Of a DNA stretch of 45,942 bases, positions 23,938-31,780 are shown one piece after another. The translations under genes were made by a program, and so were the position numbers. Source of the DNA: Candidatus Omnitrophota bacterium (GTDB taxonomy: Bacteria; Omnitrophota; Gorgyraeia; Gygaellales; Profunditerraquicolaceae); NCBI GenBank assembly GCA_030650425.1, contig JAUSED010000009.1, forward strand, positions 96,904-142,845, written 5' to 3'. Each line of letters opens with the position of its first letter. Within the stretch, counting starts at the first letter, position 1. The notes below the pieces were generated by a model. That model searched no databases. It was given only the letters and a program-made list of their open reading frames with translations, and was not told the DNA's origin.

Positions 23938-24921
23938 GTGGATAAAGTCATCAAATTAGAGAGCCATCAGGAAGCGCAAAGCCTCTTTGGGCTGCATGAT
24001 GCCAAGGCCCGGATTATCGAGAAGGAATTCAAGGTAAAATTAACCCTGCGCGGCGAACATCTGAAAATCAGCGGAAGCGCTTCCAACATTAAGAAGGCCT
24101 CCGGGTTAATCGAATATATTTTAGACGCTTTTCGCTTAGGAGGAGAATGGCCCGGCGAACTAGACTTGGCCTACTTTATTGCTAACTTCAAAAATCCAAA
24201 AGGAACAGATTCTTTAGATACCCCGGTACAGGAAGCAATTTCGACGGGATTGCTTCGTCGCTGCGCTCCTCGCAATGACAAACTTCTTATCGGCCCTAAA
24301 ACCGCCGGACAAAGAGAATATGTTGAAGCAATCAAGAAACACGACATTGTTTTTGGCGTAGGGCCGGCAGGCACAGGTAAAACATATTTAGCGATGAGCT
24401 GCGCGGTAGAGGCCTTAAAGAAACAGGAAGTACGCAGGATCATCCTCACGCGGCCGGCTATCGAAGCAGGGGAATCATTGGGTTTTTTACCCGGAGACCT
24501 GCAGGAAAAAATATCGCCGTATCTTCGGCCCTTATATGACGCGCTCTACGATATGGTGGAAGCCGAACGCATTGAAAAATACCTCGAAACAGGAATTATT
24601 GAAGTAGCGCCGCTGGCTTATATGAGGGGAAGGACCTTAAACGACGCCTTTATCATTCTGGACGAAGCGCAGAATTGCACTGCCGAACAAATGAAGATGT
24701 TTTTAACCCGTTTGGGGTTTGATTCCAAAGCAGTGATCACCGGAGATCTAACGCAAAGCGACCTGCCCCATGGTAAACCAATAGGCCTTTTACAGGCGCA
24801 GGATATTCTAAGTTCTACCGAAGGAATAAAATTTATCTATTTTAGCGGTTCTGACGTAGTCAGGCACGCGCTGGTACAAAGGATCATTGAAGCGTATGAC
24901 AAAGTTAACCAAAAAAGTTGA
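23938..24921 (+). CDS. phoH: PhoH-family ATPase (YbeZ-like) with a repeat-derived insert
   Basis: Cytoplasmic P-loop NTPase of the PhoH/YbeZ family, linked in other bacteria to RNA metabolism together with YbeY. About 327 residues from the GTG at 23938 (a TTG at 23935 is possible). An N-terminal KH-like segment (about 1-60) precedes the PhoH core: GPKTAGQREYVEAIKKHDIV, Walker A GPAGTGKTYLA (about 142-152), ILTRPAIEAGESLGFLPGD, and Walker B IILDEAQNCTAEQMKMFLTR. The segment just before GPKTAGQ (about residues 93-119) is encoded by a REP-like repeat at 24232-24284. It adds TGLLRRCAPRNDK, not seen in the family. The neighbours phoH-pgpH-ybeY-recO form a conserved cluster. Confidence 0.94.
   Translation: MDKVIKLESHQEAQSLFGLHDAKARIIEKEFKVKLTLRGEHLKISGSASNIKKASGLIEYILDAFRLGGEWPGELDLAYFIANFKNPKGTDSLDTPVQEAISTGLLRRCAPRNDKLLIGPKTAGQREYVEAIKKHDIVFGVGPAGTGKTYLAMSCAVEALKKQEVRRIILTRPAIEAGESLGFLPGDLQEKISPYLRPLYDALYDMVEAERIEKYLETGIIEVAPLAYMRGRTLNDAFIILDEAQNCTAEQMKMFLTRLGFDSKAVITGDLTQSDLPHGKPIGLLQAQDILSSTEGIKFIYFSGSDVVRHALVQRIIEAYDKVNQKS
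24232..24284 (-). repeat. REP-like dispersed repeat inserted inside phoH
   Basis: On the minus strand it reads TTGCGAGGAGCGCAGCGACG then AAGCAATCCCGTCGAAATTG. I recognise this as a short repeat scattered in many unrelated bacterial genomes. It contains an 8-bp dyad, GAAGCAAT (24232-24239) / ATTGCTTC (24249-24256). It keeps the phoH frame open and lies between the KH-like and ATPase parts. Only one copy is in the window. Confidence 0.65.
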
Positions 24922-26287
24922 TTTTAAATTAATTATTTTTACGCTGGGATTGATTCTCTTCAGCTATATAGCGCAGATCAATCTGGCTATAGCGCTATTC
25001 CTGATAGCGTTATATGCTTACCTTAAACTAAGAAAACTCAACATCAAGAATTGTAATCTACTCAACCTAACTTTGCTCTTTTTGACGATTACCAGCGCGG
25101 GGTATTTCCTCATCAGGCAAAACTTTTCTATATACTATATCCCTTTTTCCGTAGTACCAATGTTGACAGCCCTGCTCTTTGGAAATCTGGAAATCTCCTT
25201 ATTGATGACACTGGCATCTTCGGTTACACTCGCGTCCTTTTCAGGGTATCCGTTTCAAACCATACTGCTTTCCTTAATTAGCGGAATAATCTCCGGCATT
25301 TTCGTACTGGGGGCGCGTAAACGGAACACCATTATCCGCGCCGGGCTGATCATCGCGGTTATTCAGGTTCTCACTTTAGTTACTATTGAACACCTGCGCT
25401 TGGGACTTTCCGACAGATACTTAACGCTCTTCTTAAATGGGATAATTTCAAGCATTATTGTCCTGGGAATTTTACCAGTCTTCGAATACCTTTTTAATAC
25501 CACGACCAATATCAGCCTGCTGGAATTAGCTGATTTTCATCACCCGCTGCTGCAGCGCATGGTCAGCGAGGCTCCCGGGACTTATCACCATAGCTTGATT
25601 GTAGGTAACCTTTCTGAGACCGCCTGCCGCGCGGTCGGCGCGAATGCCTTATTGGCCCGCATAGGCGCTTATTACCATGACATCGGTAAGCTGCAAAAAC
25701 CTGAATATTTCAGCGAAAACCAAACGAAGGATATCAGCAAACATGGTAACCTCGCTCCGACAATGAGCAGGCTGGTAATTATGAATCACGTCAAAGAAGG
25801 GGTGGAGCTGGCTAAAAAATACCGGCTTAGCCCGTCATTAATAGATTTTATCCAACAACACCATGGCAACAGCCTGGTTTATTATTTTTACCGCCGGGCG
25901 CTGGAAAACATTGAAGATGACCAGAATGTAAAAGAAGAGGGGTTCCGTTATCCGGGCCCGAAACCCGACAGTAAAGAAACGGCCGTTGTCTTACTGGCTG
26001 ACTCGGTAGAAGCAGCTACCCGGGCTTTAAAAGACCCCGCTCCGGCAAAGATCGAGGAACTGGCGCGTAAAATCATCAATAATAAATTTATCGACGGCCA
26101 ACTTGATGAATGCGAGCTTACCCTTAAAGACTTGGAAAAAATCTCAGCGGTATTTATCCGCTTACTCTGCGGGATGTACCATAACCGGACAAGCTATCCC
26201 GAAGGCGAAAGAATTGAAAATAATCATAAGAAATCTCCAAAAGAAAATTCCCATCTATCCGACAAGGATAAAAAAGTCACTCCTTAA
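24896..26287 (+). CDS. PgpH/YqfF-like 7TM HD-domain phosphodiesterase (short form)
   Basis: 463 residues from the ATG at 24896 (an in-frame TTG lies at 24887). A hydrophobic N-terminal half with about seven membrane segments (residues about 10-200) is followed by a cytoplasmic HD domain: PGTYHHSLIVGNLSETACRA, GAYYHDIGKLQKPEYFSENQ, IQQHHGNSLV and LLADSVEAATRAL. These are the metal-binding His/Asp of the 7TM-HD family that hydrolyses cyclic di-AMP in Firmicutes. The usual large N-terminal extracellular 7TMR-HDED domain (about 250-300 residues) is absent. It overlaps phoH by 26 bp and the ybeY start by 74 bp, so expression is coupled. Confidence 0.9.
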   Translation: MTKLTKKVDFKLIIFTLGLILFSYIAQINLAIALFLIALYAYLKLRKLNIKNCNLLNLTLLFLTITSAGYFLIRQNFSIYYIPFSVVPMLTALLFGNLEISLLMTLASSVTLASFSGYPFQTILLSLISGIISGIFVLGARKRNTIIRAGLIIAVIQVLTLVTIEHLRLGLSDRYLTLFLNGIISSIIVLGILPVFEYLFNTTTNISLLELADFHHPLLQRMVSEAPGTYHHSLIVGNLSETACRAVGANALLARIGAYYHDIGKLQKPEYFSENQTKDISKHGNLAPTMSRLVIMNHVKEGVELAKKYRLSPSLIDFIQQHHGNSLVYYFYRRALENIEDDQNVKEEGFRYPGPKPDSKETAVVLLADSVEAATRALKDPAPAKIEELARKIINNKFIDGQLDECELTLKDLEKISAVFIRLLCGMYHNRTSYPEGERIENNHKKSPKENSHLSDKDKKVTP

Positions 26288-26630
26288 GGCCTTAAAAAAT
26301 GAAGGCGTGAGCAAAGGCGAAATAACTGTCTCTTTTGTAGACGATAAATTGATCGCTAAATTGAATACTAAATACTTAAAAGAAAACGAGCCAACGGATG
26401 TTTTATCTTTTAACTTATCAAATAGCCAAAAGCCAAAAGAAATTCTTGGAGATATAATCGTATCGGCTGATACGGCCAGGCGTAATTCCCGAATTTATAA
26501 AACTTCTCCCGCTTATGAGTTAAATTTATACGCCCTGCACGGCTGCCTGCATCTTTTAGGATATGACGATAATAATCTTAAGAACAAAAAAATAATACGC
26601 GAGAAAGAGTTAGCCTATGTCAATTCATAA
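26214..26630 (+). CDS. ybeY: Endoribonuclease YbeY
   Basis: Metal-dependent RNase for 16S rRNA 3' maturation and ribosome quality control. 138 residues if started at the TTG at 26214 (GAAGGCG site upstream), which matches the family N-terminus MKIIIRNLQKKIPIYP. A longer reading from 26103 would overlap the HD domain of the upstream gene and is unlikely. Core motifs: NTKYLKENEPTDVLSFNLS, LGDIIVSADTA and the metal site LHGCLHLLGYDD. The third ligand is Asp instead of the more common His, a variant also known in Bacteroidetes YbeY. It overlaps recO by 14 bp. Confidence 0.92.
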   Translation: MKIIIRNLQKKIPIYPTRIKKSLLKALKNEGVSKGEITVSFVDDKLIAKLNTKYLKENEPTDVLSFNLSNSQKPKEILGDIIVSADTARRNSRIYKTSPAYELNLYALHGCLHLLGYDDNNLKNKKIIREKELAYVNS

Positions 26631-27369
26631 AACCGAAGCGATTGTCTTAAGAAAAATGGATTTTCGGGAGACCTCGCTGATCGTGGATCTGTATACCCGT
26701 GATTTCGGAAAACTGAGCGGTATCCTTAAAGGTATCCGGACTGAACCGGATAAATTTGCCAGCCGGCTGGAGGTATCTTCGCATAATGACGTCATCTTTT
26801 ACAAAAAGGTAAATACTTCTTTACACTTAGTAAGCGCCTGCGACTTAAAGGATAATTTTTTCAACATCCGCCAGAGTATAATCAAAGCCGGTATGATGGG
26901 GGTTATGATGGAGCTGATCGCATCGGTGATGCAGCCTGAAGATAAAAATGAAGAAGTCTTTAATCTGGCCCTGGAATGCTTAAAGGAGCTTGAGATAACC
27001 AGCAGCCCGGAAAAGGTAATCATTATCTTTAAGATAAGGATGCTTTCTCTTTCGGGATTTAAGCCGCATTTTGACTCTTGCGTATCCTGCGGAAACAGGA
27101 TCTTCGGCCAATCCAAGTTCTCTTTAGGCTTGGGAGGCCTATTGTGCGAAAAATGTTACTCTAAAGACCTTAGTTCGCGCTCTATATTTCGGGGAACCAT
27201 CGCTTCGATATTATATATTGAGAAGAATAATTTTAAAAATAACCTGAATCTCGGCTTAAATCCGCAGATTAAAAAAGAACTGGAATTGATCTTGAACGCG
27301 TTCTTAAATTTTCATCTGGAAAAAGAACTGAAATCGCAGAAGGTGCTGAATAGATTGGAGGCATTATGA
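26617..27369 (+). CDS. recO: DNA repair protein RecO
   Basis: RecFOR-pathway protein that helps load RecA on SSB-coated single-stranded DNA. 250 residues, the normal length. The N-terminal OB fold contains HKTEAIVLRKMDFRETSLIV and TRDFGKLSGILKGIRT. A helical middle part follows, then a zinc-finger-like region CVSCG ... GLLCEKC (about residues 157-180) and C-terminal helices. Position after ybeY in the phoH-ybeY-recO cluster is common in bacteria. It overlaps the next gene by 4 bp (ATGA). Confidence 0.93.
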   Translation: MSIHKTEAIVLRKMDFRETSLIVDLYTRDFGKLSGILKGIRTEPDKFASRLEVSSHNDVIFYKKVNTSLHLVSACDLKDNFFNIRQSIIKAGMMGVMMELIASVMQPEDKNEEVFNLALECLKELEITSSPEKVIIIFKIRMLSLSGFKPHFDSCVSCGNRIFGQSKFSLGLGGLLCEKCYSKDLSSRSIFRGTIASILYIEKNNFKNNLNLGLNPQIKKELELILNAFLNFHLEKELKSQKVLNRLEAL

Positions 27370-28304
27370 AAATAGTCATCGTCGGCCCGGGGGCAATGGG
27401 GTGCTTACTGGCTGCTTTCTTGTCTAAAACAAAAGAAGATATATGGATTTTTGATTACAATAAAGAGCGGGCGGCAAAGATCACTCAGGGAGGAATAAGC
27501 TTAACCGGGATATCCGGAGAATGGCTTGTTAAAGCCAAGGCAAGCTCAGAGATAAAAGATATCGGGACCGCTGACTTATTGATAGTATGCGTGAAATCCT
27601 ACGATACTAAAACCGCGATTACGCATGCTAAGCCCCTGGTTGGTGAAGGCACAGAGGTTTTAACCCTGCAGAACGGTTTGGGTAACATCGAAATTATCAG
27701 CGAAGTGGCCGGAGCTGATAAAGTTATCGGCGGAGTAACTAACCTGGGAGCGACTCTCTTAGATATTGGTAAGGCTAAACACGCCGGCAAGGGAGAAACA
27801 ATCATCGGCCGGATTGACGGAAAAATGACCGCTCAAATGCGCTCAATCCGTGAGATTTTTAATAAAGTCGGTTTAGAGACGCGTATTTCTAAAGATATAA
27901 AGAGCCTGCTCTGGTCAAAATTGATTATTAACGCCGGGATTAACGCGCTTACCGCCGTCACCCGGCTGAATAACGGAAAATTAACGGAATTTGAAGGCAC
28001 GCGCAGGATTATGCGCGAGGCAGTTACCGAAGCTGTGCGCATTGCCAAACGCAAAAGAATAAAACTTATTTATGACGATCCCCTGGCTAAGGTGGAGGCA
28101 GTCTGTGAAGCTACCGCGGGGAATGTCTCCTCGATGCTGCAGGATATCTTGCGTAAAAAACGCACGGAGATCGATTTTATCAACGCTGTGATTGTGCGGC
28201 TGGGACAGGAATTAAATATCCCTGTTCCAACGAATACTATGCTTGTGGATTTAGTCAAGACAATTGAAACAAGTTATAATTACGCCATATCATGTTCAAA
28301 ATAA
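27366..28304 (+). CDS. panE: 2-dehydropantoate 2-reductase (ketopantoate reductase)
   Basis: NADPH-dependent enzyme reducing ketopantoate to pantoate for coenzyme A. 312 residues. A Rossmann N-terminus has VGPGAMGCLLAAFLSK, then TADLLIVCVKSYDT and VLTLQNGLGNIE. The C-terminal ApbA/PanE helical domain contains the catalytic Lys in LLWSKLIINAGINALTAVT and ends with RKKRTEIDFINAVIV, PVPTNTMLVDLVKTIE. panB, encoding the preceding step, lies in the same region at 33139. This supports the pantothenate role, though the family includes other ketoacid reductases. It overlaps the next gene by 13 bp. Confidence 0.92.
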   Translation: MKIVIVGPGAMGCLLAAFLSKTKEDIWIFDYNKERAAKITQGGISLTGISGEWLVKAKASSEIKDIGTADLLIVCVKSYDTKTAITHAKPLVGEGTEVLTLQNGLGNIEIISEVAGADKVIGGVTNLGATLLDIGKAKHAGKGETIIGRIDGKMTAQMRSIREIFNKVGLETRISKDIKSLLWSKLIINAGINALTAVTRLNNGKLTEFEGTRRIMREAVTEAVRIAKRKRIKLIYDDPLAKVEAVCEATAGNVSSMLQDILRKKRTEIDFINAVIVRLGQELNIPVPTNTMLVDLVKTIETSYNYAISCSK

Positions 28305-29113
28305 TTGAAAAAGAAGAGTTAAATAAAGATATAACGCTTATCAAGATCGAAGCGCCTTTGATCGCGAAATCCGCTAAAGCGGGCCAGTTTGTGGTGGTGA
28401 TTGTCGATGAAAACGGGGAACGCTTGCCCCTGACTTTAGCGGATTGGGATATAAATAGAGGGTTAATTACTCTGATCTTTCAAAAGACAGGCTTTAGCAC
28501 AAATAAACTTGGCCGTTTAAATACGGGCGATAATCTAGCGCATATACTCGGGCCATTGGGGCACCCGACAGAAATTAAAAAAATGGGGGAAGTTTATTGT
28601 ATGGCCGGTGGAGTAGGGATCGCCGAGGTTTATCCGGTAGCCCGGGCTTTTAAAGAAGCAGGAAACCGCATTATCGGAATTATCGGCAGCCGGAATAAAC
28701 ATCTCTTAATATTGGAAAAGGAGATGCGCGGGGTTTGCGATGAATTATTTATTACTACAGATGACGGCTCTTACGAACGTAAGGGTTTAGTTTTGGATGT
28801 GCTAAAGGATCTTTTTGAAGTTATAGAAAAATCAACTCACACTCAGTATCCGGCCTTAGTTTATTGTATCGGCCCGATAGTGATGATGAAAGCAGTGGCT
28901 GATTTTACCAAAGGTTACCAAGTCAAGACCATCGCCAGTTTGAATCCAATCATGGTTGACGCCACAGGGATGTGCGGCGCCTGCCGCTGTAAAGTCGGAG
29001 GTAAAACTGTATTCGGCTGCGTGGACGGCCCGGATTTTGACGCGCACGAAATAGATTTCGATGAATTAACGCAAAGGCTAAAAACATTTAAGGAGCAAGA
29101 GGGAAAACTTTAG
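28292..29113 (+). CDS. nfnA: NfnA/SudB-like FAD/NAD(H)-binding flavoprotein subunit
   Basis: 273 residues. A ferredoxin-reductase-type module: the FAD-binding barrel (GQFVVVIVDENGERLPLTLA), the NAD site (MAGGVGIAEVYPVARAF; VYCIGPIVMMKAV) and a C-terminal [2Fe-2S] site VDATGMCGACRCKVGG...FGCVDGPDFDAHEIDF. One Asp and three Cys are candidate cluster ligands, as in SudB/NfnA and unlike the four Cys of PyrK. It normally pairs with a GltD-like NfnB/SudA subunit to couple NADH, NADPH and ferredoxin (electron bifurcation). That partner is at 31767, beyond mgtA. It could alternatively be called sulfide dehydrogenase beta subunit. Confidence 0.88.
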   Translation: MFKIIEKEELNKDITLIKIEAPLIAKSAKAGQFVVVIVDENGERLPLTLADWDINRGLITLIFQKTGFSTNKLGRLNTGDNLAHILGPLGHPTEIKKMGEVYCMAGGVGIAEVYPVARAFKEAGNRIIGIIGSRNKHLLILEKEMRGVCDELFITTDDGSYERKGLVLDVLKDLFEVIEKSTHTQYPALVYCIGPIVMMKAVADFTKGYQVKTIASLNPIMVDATGMCGACRCKVGGKTVFGCVDGPDFDAHEIDFDELTQRLKTFKEQEGKL

Positions 29114-29131
29114 TACTTTCACAGCCTATCG

Positions 29132-29171
29132 CAACCTACGCGGTGTACAAGCTTGTACACCGCGTAGGTTG
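29132..29171. repeat. Perfect 40-bp palindrome before mgtA
   Basis: Two perfect 20-bp arms with no spacer, 29132-29151 and 29152-29171, each half reading CAACCTACGCGGTGTACAAG. It lies 18 nt after nfnA and 20 nt before mgtA. As RNA it would form a strong hairpin but with no U-tract. As DNA it could extrude a cruciform or bind a dimeric protein (core GGTGTACAAGCTTGTACACC). It shares the GGTGTACA core with 7008-7023 and 21973-21988. Confidence 0.85.
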
Positions 29172-29191
29172 AAAAGAAGGTTAAGGTCAAA

Positions 29192-31780
29192 ATGAACGCA
29201 AACGGAACAAAAAATTCTAAGCCAAAACTTAACGGACACTCAAAATCCCAAGCGTGGGATTTTGATTATATAGCTTCTCCGCAAGAATTACTTTTTGAAA
29301 AATTAAGGACTTCCGCGAAAGGATTAGCTGAACAAGAAGCCAAAAAGCGGCTCGAGGAGTATGGATTAAATGAACCTGCCAAAAAAAAGAAGCGGACAAT
29401 CCTCATCCAAATCCTCTCGAAATTTGTAAACCCCTTAGTTATCGTCCTTTTAGTGATTGCCGCCTTTTCGCTCTTCTTCGGAGAAAAAATCGAGGCGCTC
29501 CTGGTAATCTTAATGGCGATGATGAGCGTATTCCTCTCGTTTACGCAGGAACACCGCGCGGGGAAAGAAGCGGAAAAGCTAAGCGAAATGGTCCGCGCTA
29601 CCGCGACGGTATATCGTAACGGAAAGCCGCGGGAAGTCAAAATCAGAGAGATCGTACCGGGAGATATTGTTGATTTATTTGCCGGTGATATGATCCCCGC
29701 CGACTTAAGGATAATTTCCTGTAAAGATCTATTTATTAACCAAGCCTCCCTGACTGGAGAATCTTTCCCGATAGAAAAAACATCGATTGCAATTCAAGCA
29801 AAGAATAATTCTCCATCTGAGCTAGCAAATATTGCTTTTATGGGTTCAAGCGTGGTCAGCGGCACAGGCCTAGCCGTAGTAGTTAAAACCGGGGTCTCCA
29901 CGCAATTCGGAGAACTCTCCCGAAGGCTCGCTTCCATAGTCGTGGAAACAAGTTTTGATAAAGGGATACGTAAATTTACCTGGCTGATGATCCGGCTGAT
30001 GCTTGTTCTCGTGGTGATTATCTTTGGCATAAACGCCTTACTCAAACATAATTTCGTGGACGCGTTACTTTTTTCTTTAGCTGTCGCGGTCGGCCTTACC
30101 CCTGAAATGCTGCCAATGCTTGTTGCTATAAACCTCTCCAAAGGCGCGATAGCGATGTCCAAAAAGGACGTGATCGTCAAAAGGCTTAGTTCTATCCAAA
30201 ACTTCGGGGCAATGGACGTACTTTGTACCGATAAGACCGGCACACTTACCTTAGATAAGATCGTGCTGGAGAAACACTGCGATGTGGTAAGAAAAGAAGA
30301 CAGTGACGTTCTACGCCTGGCTTATCTAAACAGCTTCTATCAAACCGGCCTTAAGAATATATTGGACCGGGCGGTGTTAAAATACGAAAAACTGGTAGTC
30401 AACGACTATAAAAAAATAGACGAGGTTCCTTTTGACTTTTCCCGGAAAATCATGTCCGTAGTCGTGGAAAAAGACGAAAAACACCGGATCATCGCTAAAG
30501 GCGCTCCGGAAGAGATCTTCAAAAGATGCACCAAATATGAATTAGACAACGAAATATTTGATATGGAACAGCTAATCCTCACGGACCTGAAGACAGAATT
30601 CGATTATCTTAGCTCAGAGGGGTTCAGGGTTTTGGCCATAGGATACAAGGATTTCGAAAATAAAAAAGAGGTTTATTCCAGGGATGATGAACAGGGCTTA
30701 ATCCTTAAGGGTTATATCGCTTTCCTCGATCCGCCTAAACCAACTTCTAAACGGGCAATTGAGGTATTAAGAAAACTGGGAATTGAATTCAAGGTTTTAA
30801 CCGGCGATAATGAACTGGTCACCAAAAAAATATGCAGCGATGTAGGCATAAATATCCAAGGCTTGGTTACCGGAGAAACAATAGAGAAGGCCAGCGATGA
30901 AGAGCTTTGCAACTTAGTTAATAGCACTTCTGTTTTCGCAAGGCTGTCGCCTTTACAGAAAGAAAGGATAATCCACGCCTTGCGTAAAAATAAGCGTACC
31001 GTGGGTTACCTCGGAGACGGGATAAACGACGCGCCTGCTTTAAAAGCGGCGGATGTCGGTATCTCCGTGAATAACGCGGTAGATATCGCCAAAGAGTCCG
31101 CGGATATCATCCTGCTTAAAAAGAGCCTGATGGTCCTGGAAGACGGCGTAATTGAAGGCAGGAAAACATTCGGAAACATACTTAAATATATCAAGATGGG
31201 CGCAAGCTCAAATTTTGGCAATATGATCAGTATGACCGGCGCAAGTATCTTCCTGCCATTTTTGCCAATGATCCCCATACAAATTCTTTTAAATAACTTT
31301 CTTTATGACGTCTCGCAGGTAGCCATTCCTTCTGATGAAGTAGACAAGGAATACCTGTTGAAAGAAAGGCCCTGGAATATCGAATACCTAAAAAAATTTA
31401 TCCTCTTTATCGGGCCGATAAGCTCGATCTTCGATTTTATCACTTTTGGAGTCCTGCTCTGGATTTTTCGCGCCCAGCAGCCGCTCTTTAATACGGGCTG
31501 GTTCCTGGAATCTCTGTGCACCCAGACGCTGGTAATTCACATTATCCGCACCGGTAAGATACCTTTTATCGAGAGCAAGCCCAGCCAGTTCTTGATCTTT
31601 ACCTCTATTTACATCGTTACGATTGGGCTGGTTTTACCGTTTATCCCGCTGGGCCATTATTTCAGGTTTGTTGTTCCGCCGCCTTTATTCTTTGTAGCGC
31701 TTTTCATAATCATTACAGCCTATTTATTTTTAGTGCAATTCGTAAAAAGCTGGTTCATCAAAAAATATGGGTATGAATAA
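29192..31780 (+). CDS. mgtA: Mg2+-transporting P-type ATPase, MgtA/MgtB type
   Basis: Inner-membrane P3B ATPase importing Mg2+, 862 residues. N-terminal cation-ATPase domain (ASPQELLFEKLRTSAKGLAEQEAKKRL), actuator loop with LTGES (about residue 187), phosphorylated Asp in CTDKTGTLT (about 346), nucleotide-domain KGAPEEI, and hinge GDGINDAPALKAADVGI (about 609). The C-terminal region RPWNIEYLKKFILFIGPISS, IFDFITFGVLLW and TQTLVIHIIRTGKIPFI is characteristic of MgtA rather than Ca2+ ATPases. It has a long basic N-terminus before the first helix. It lies between the two Nfn-type genes and overlaps the second by 14 bp. No riboswitch-like leader could be recognised in the 78-nt gap. Confidence 0.93.
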   Translation: MNANGTKNSKPKLNGHSKSQAWDFDYIASPQELLFEKLRTSAKGLAEQEAKKRLEEYGLNEPAKKKKRTILIQILSKFVNPLVIVLLVIAAFSLFFGEKIEALLVILMAMMSVFLSFTQEHRAGKEAEKLSEMVRATATVYRNGKPREVKIREIVPGDIVDLFAGDMIPADLRIISCKDLFINQASLTGESFPIEKTSIAIQAKNNSPSELANIAFMGSSVVSGTGLAVVVKTGVSTQFGELSRRLASIVVETSFDKGIRKFTWLMIRLMLVLVVIIFGINALLKHNFVDALLFSLAVAVGLTPEMLPMLVAINLSKGAIAMSKKDVIVKRLSSIQNFGAMDVLCTDKTGTLTLDKIVLEKHCDVVRKEDSDVLRLAYLNSFYQTGLKNILDRAVLKYEKLVVNDYKKIDEVPFDFSRKIMSVVVEKDEKHRIIAKGAPEEIFKRCTKYELDNEIFDMEQLILTDLKTEFDYLSSEGFRVLAIGYKDFENKKEVYSRDDEQGLILKGYIAFLDPPKPTSKRAIEVLRKLGIEFKVLTGDNELVTKKICSDVGINIQGLVTGETIEKASDEELCNLVNSTSVFARLSPLQKERIIHALRKNKRTVGYLGDGINDAPALKAADVGISVNNAVDIAKESADIILLKKSLMVLEDGVIEGRKTFGNILKYIKMGASSNFGNMISMTGASIFLPFLPMIPIQILLNNFLYDVSQVAIPSDEVDKEYLLKERPWNIEYLKKFILFIGPISSIFDFITFGVLLWIFRAQQPLFNTGWFLESLCTQTLVIHIIRTGKIPFIESKPSQFLIFTSIYIVTIGLVLPFIPLGHYFRFVVPPPLFFVALFIIITAYLFLVQFVKSWFIKKYGYE

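Noticed and set aside
26517-26600. YbeY with a lost metal ligand
   Set aside because: GYDD has Asp where His is common, but Asp at this position occurs in other YbeY families, so no loss of activity is claimed.
29114-29191. Mg2+ riboswitch (M-box or mgtA leader)
   Set aside because: The gap is only 78 nt and is dominated by the 40-bp palindrome; no conserved M-box elements could be recognised.
31303-31521. Minus-strand frame within mgtA
   Set aside because: Antisense to the conserved MgtA C-terminus; no independent support.
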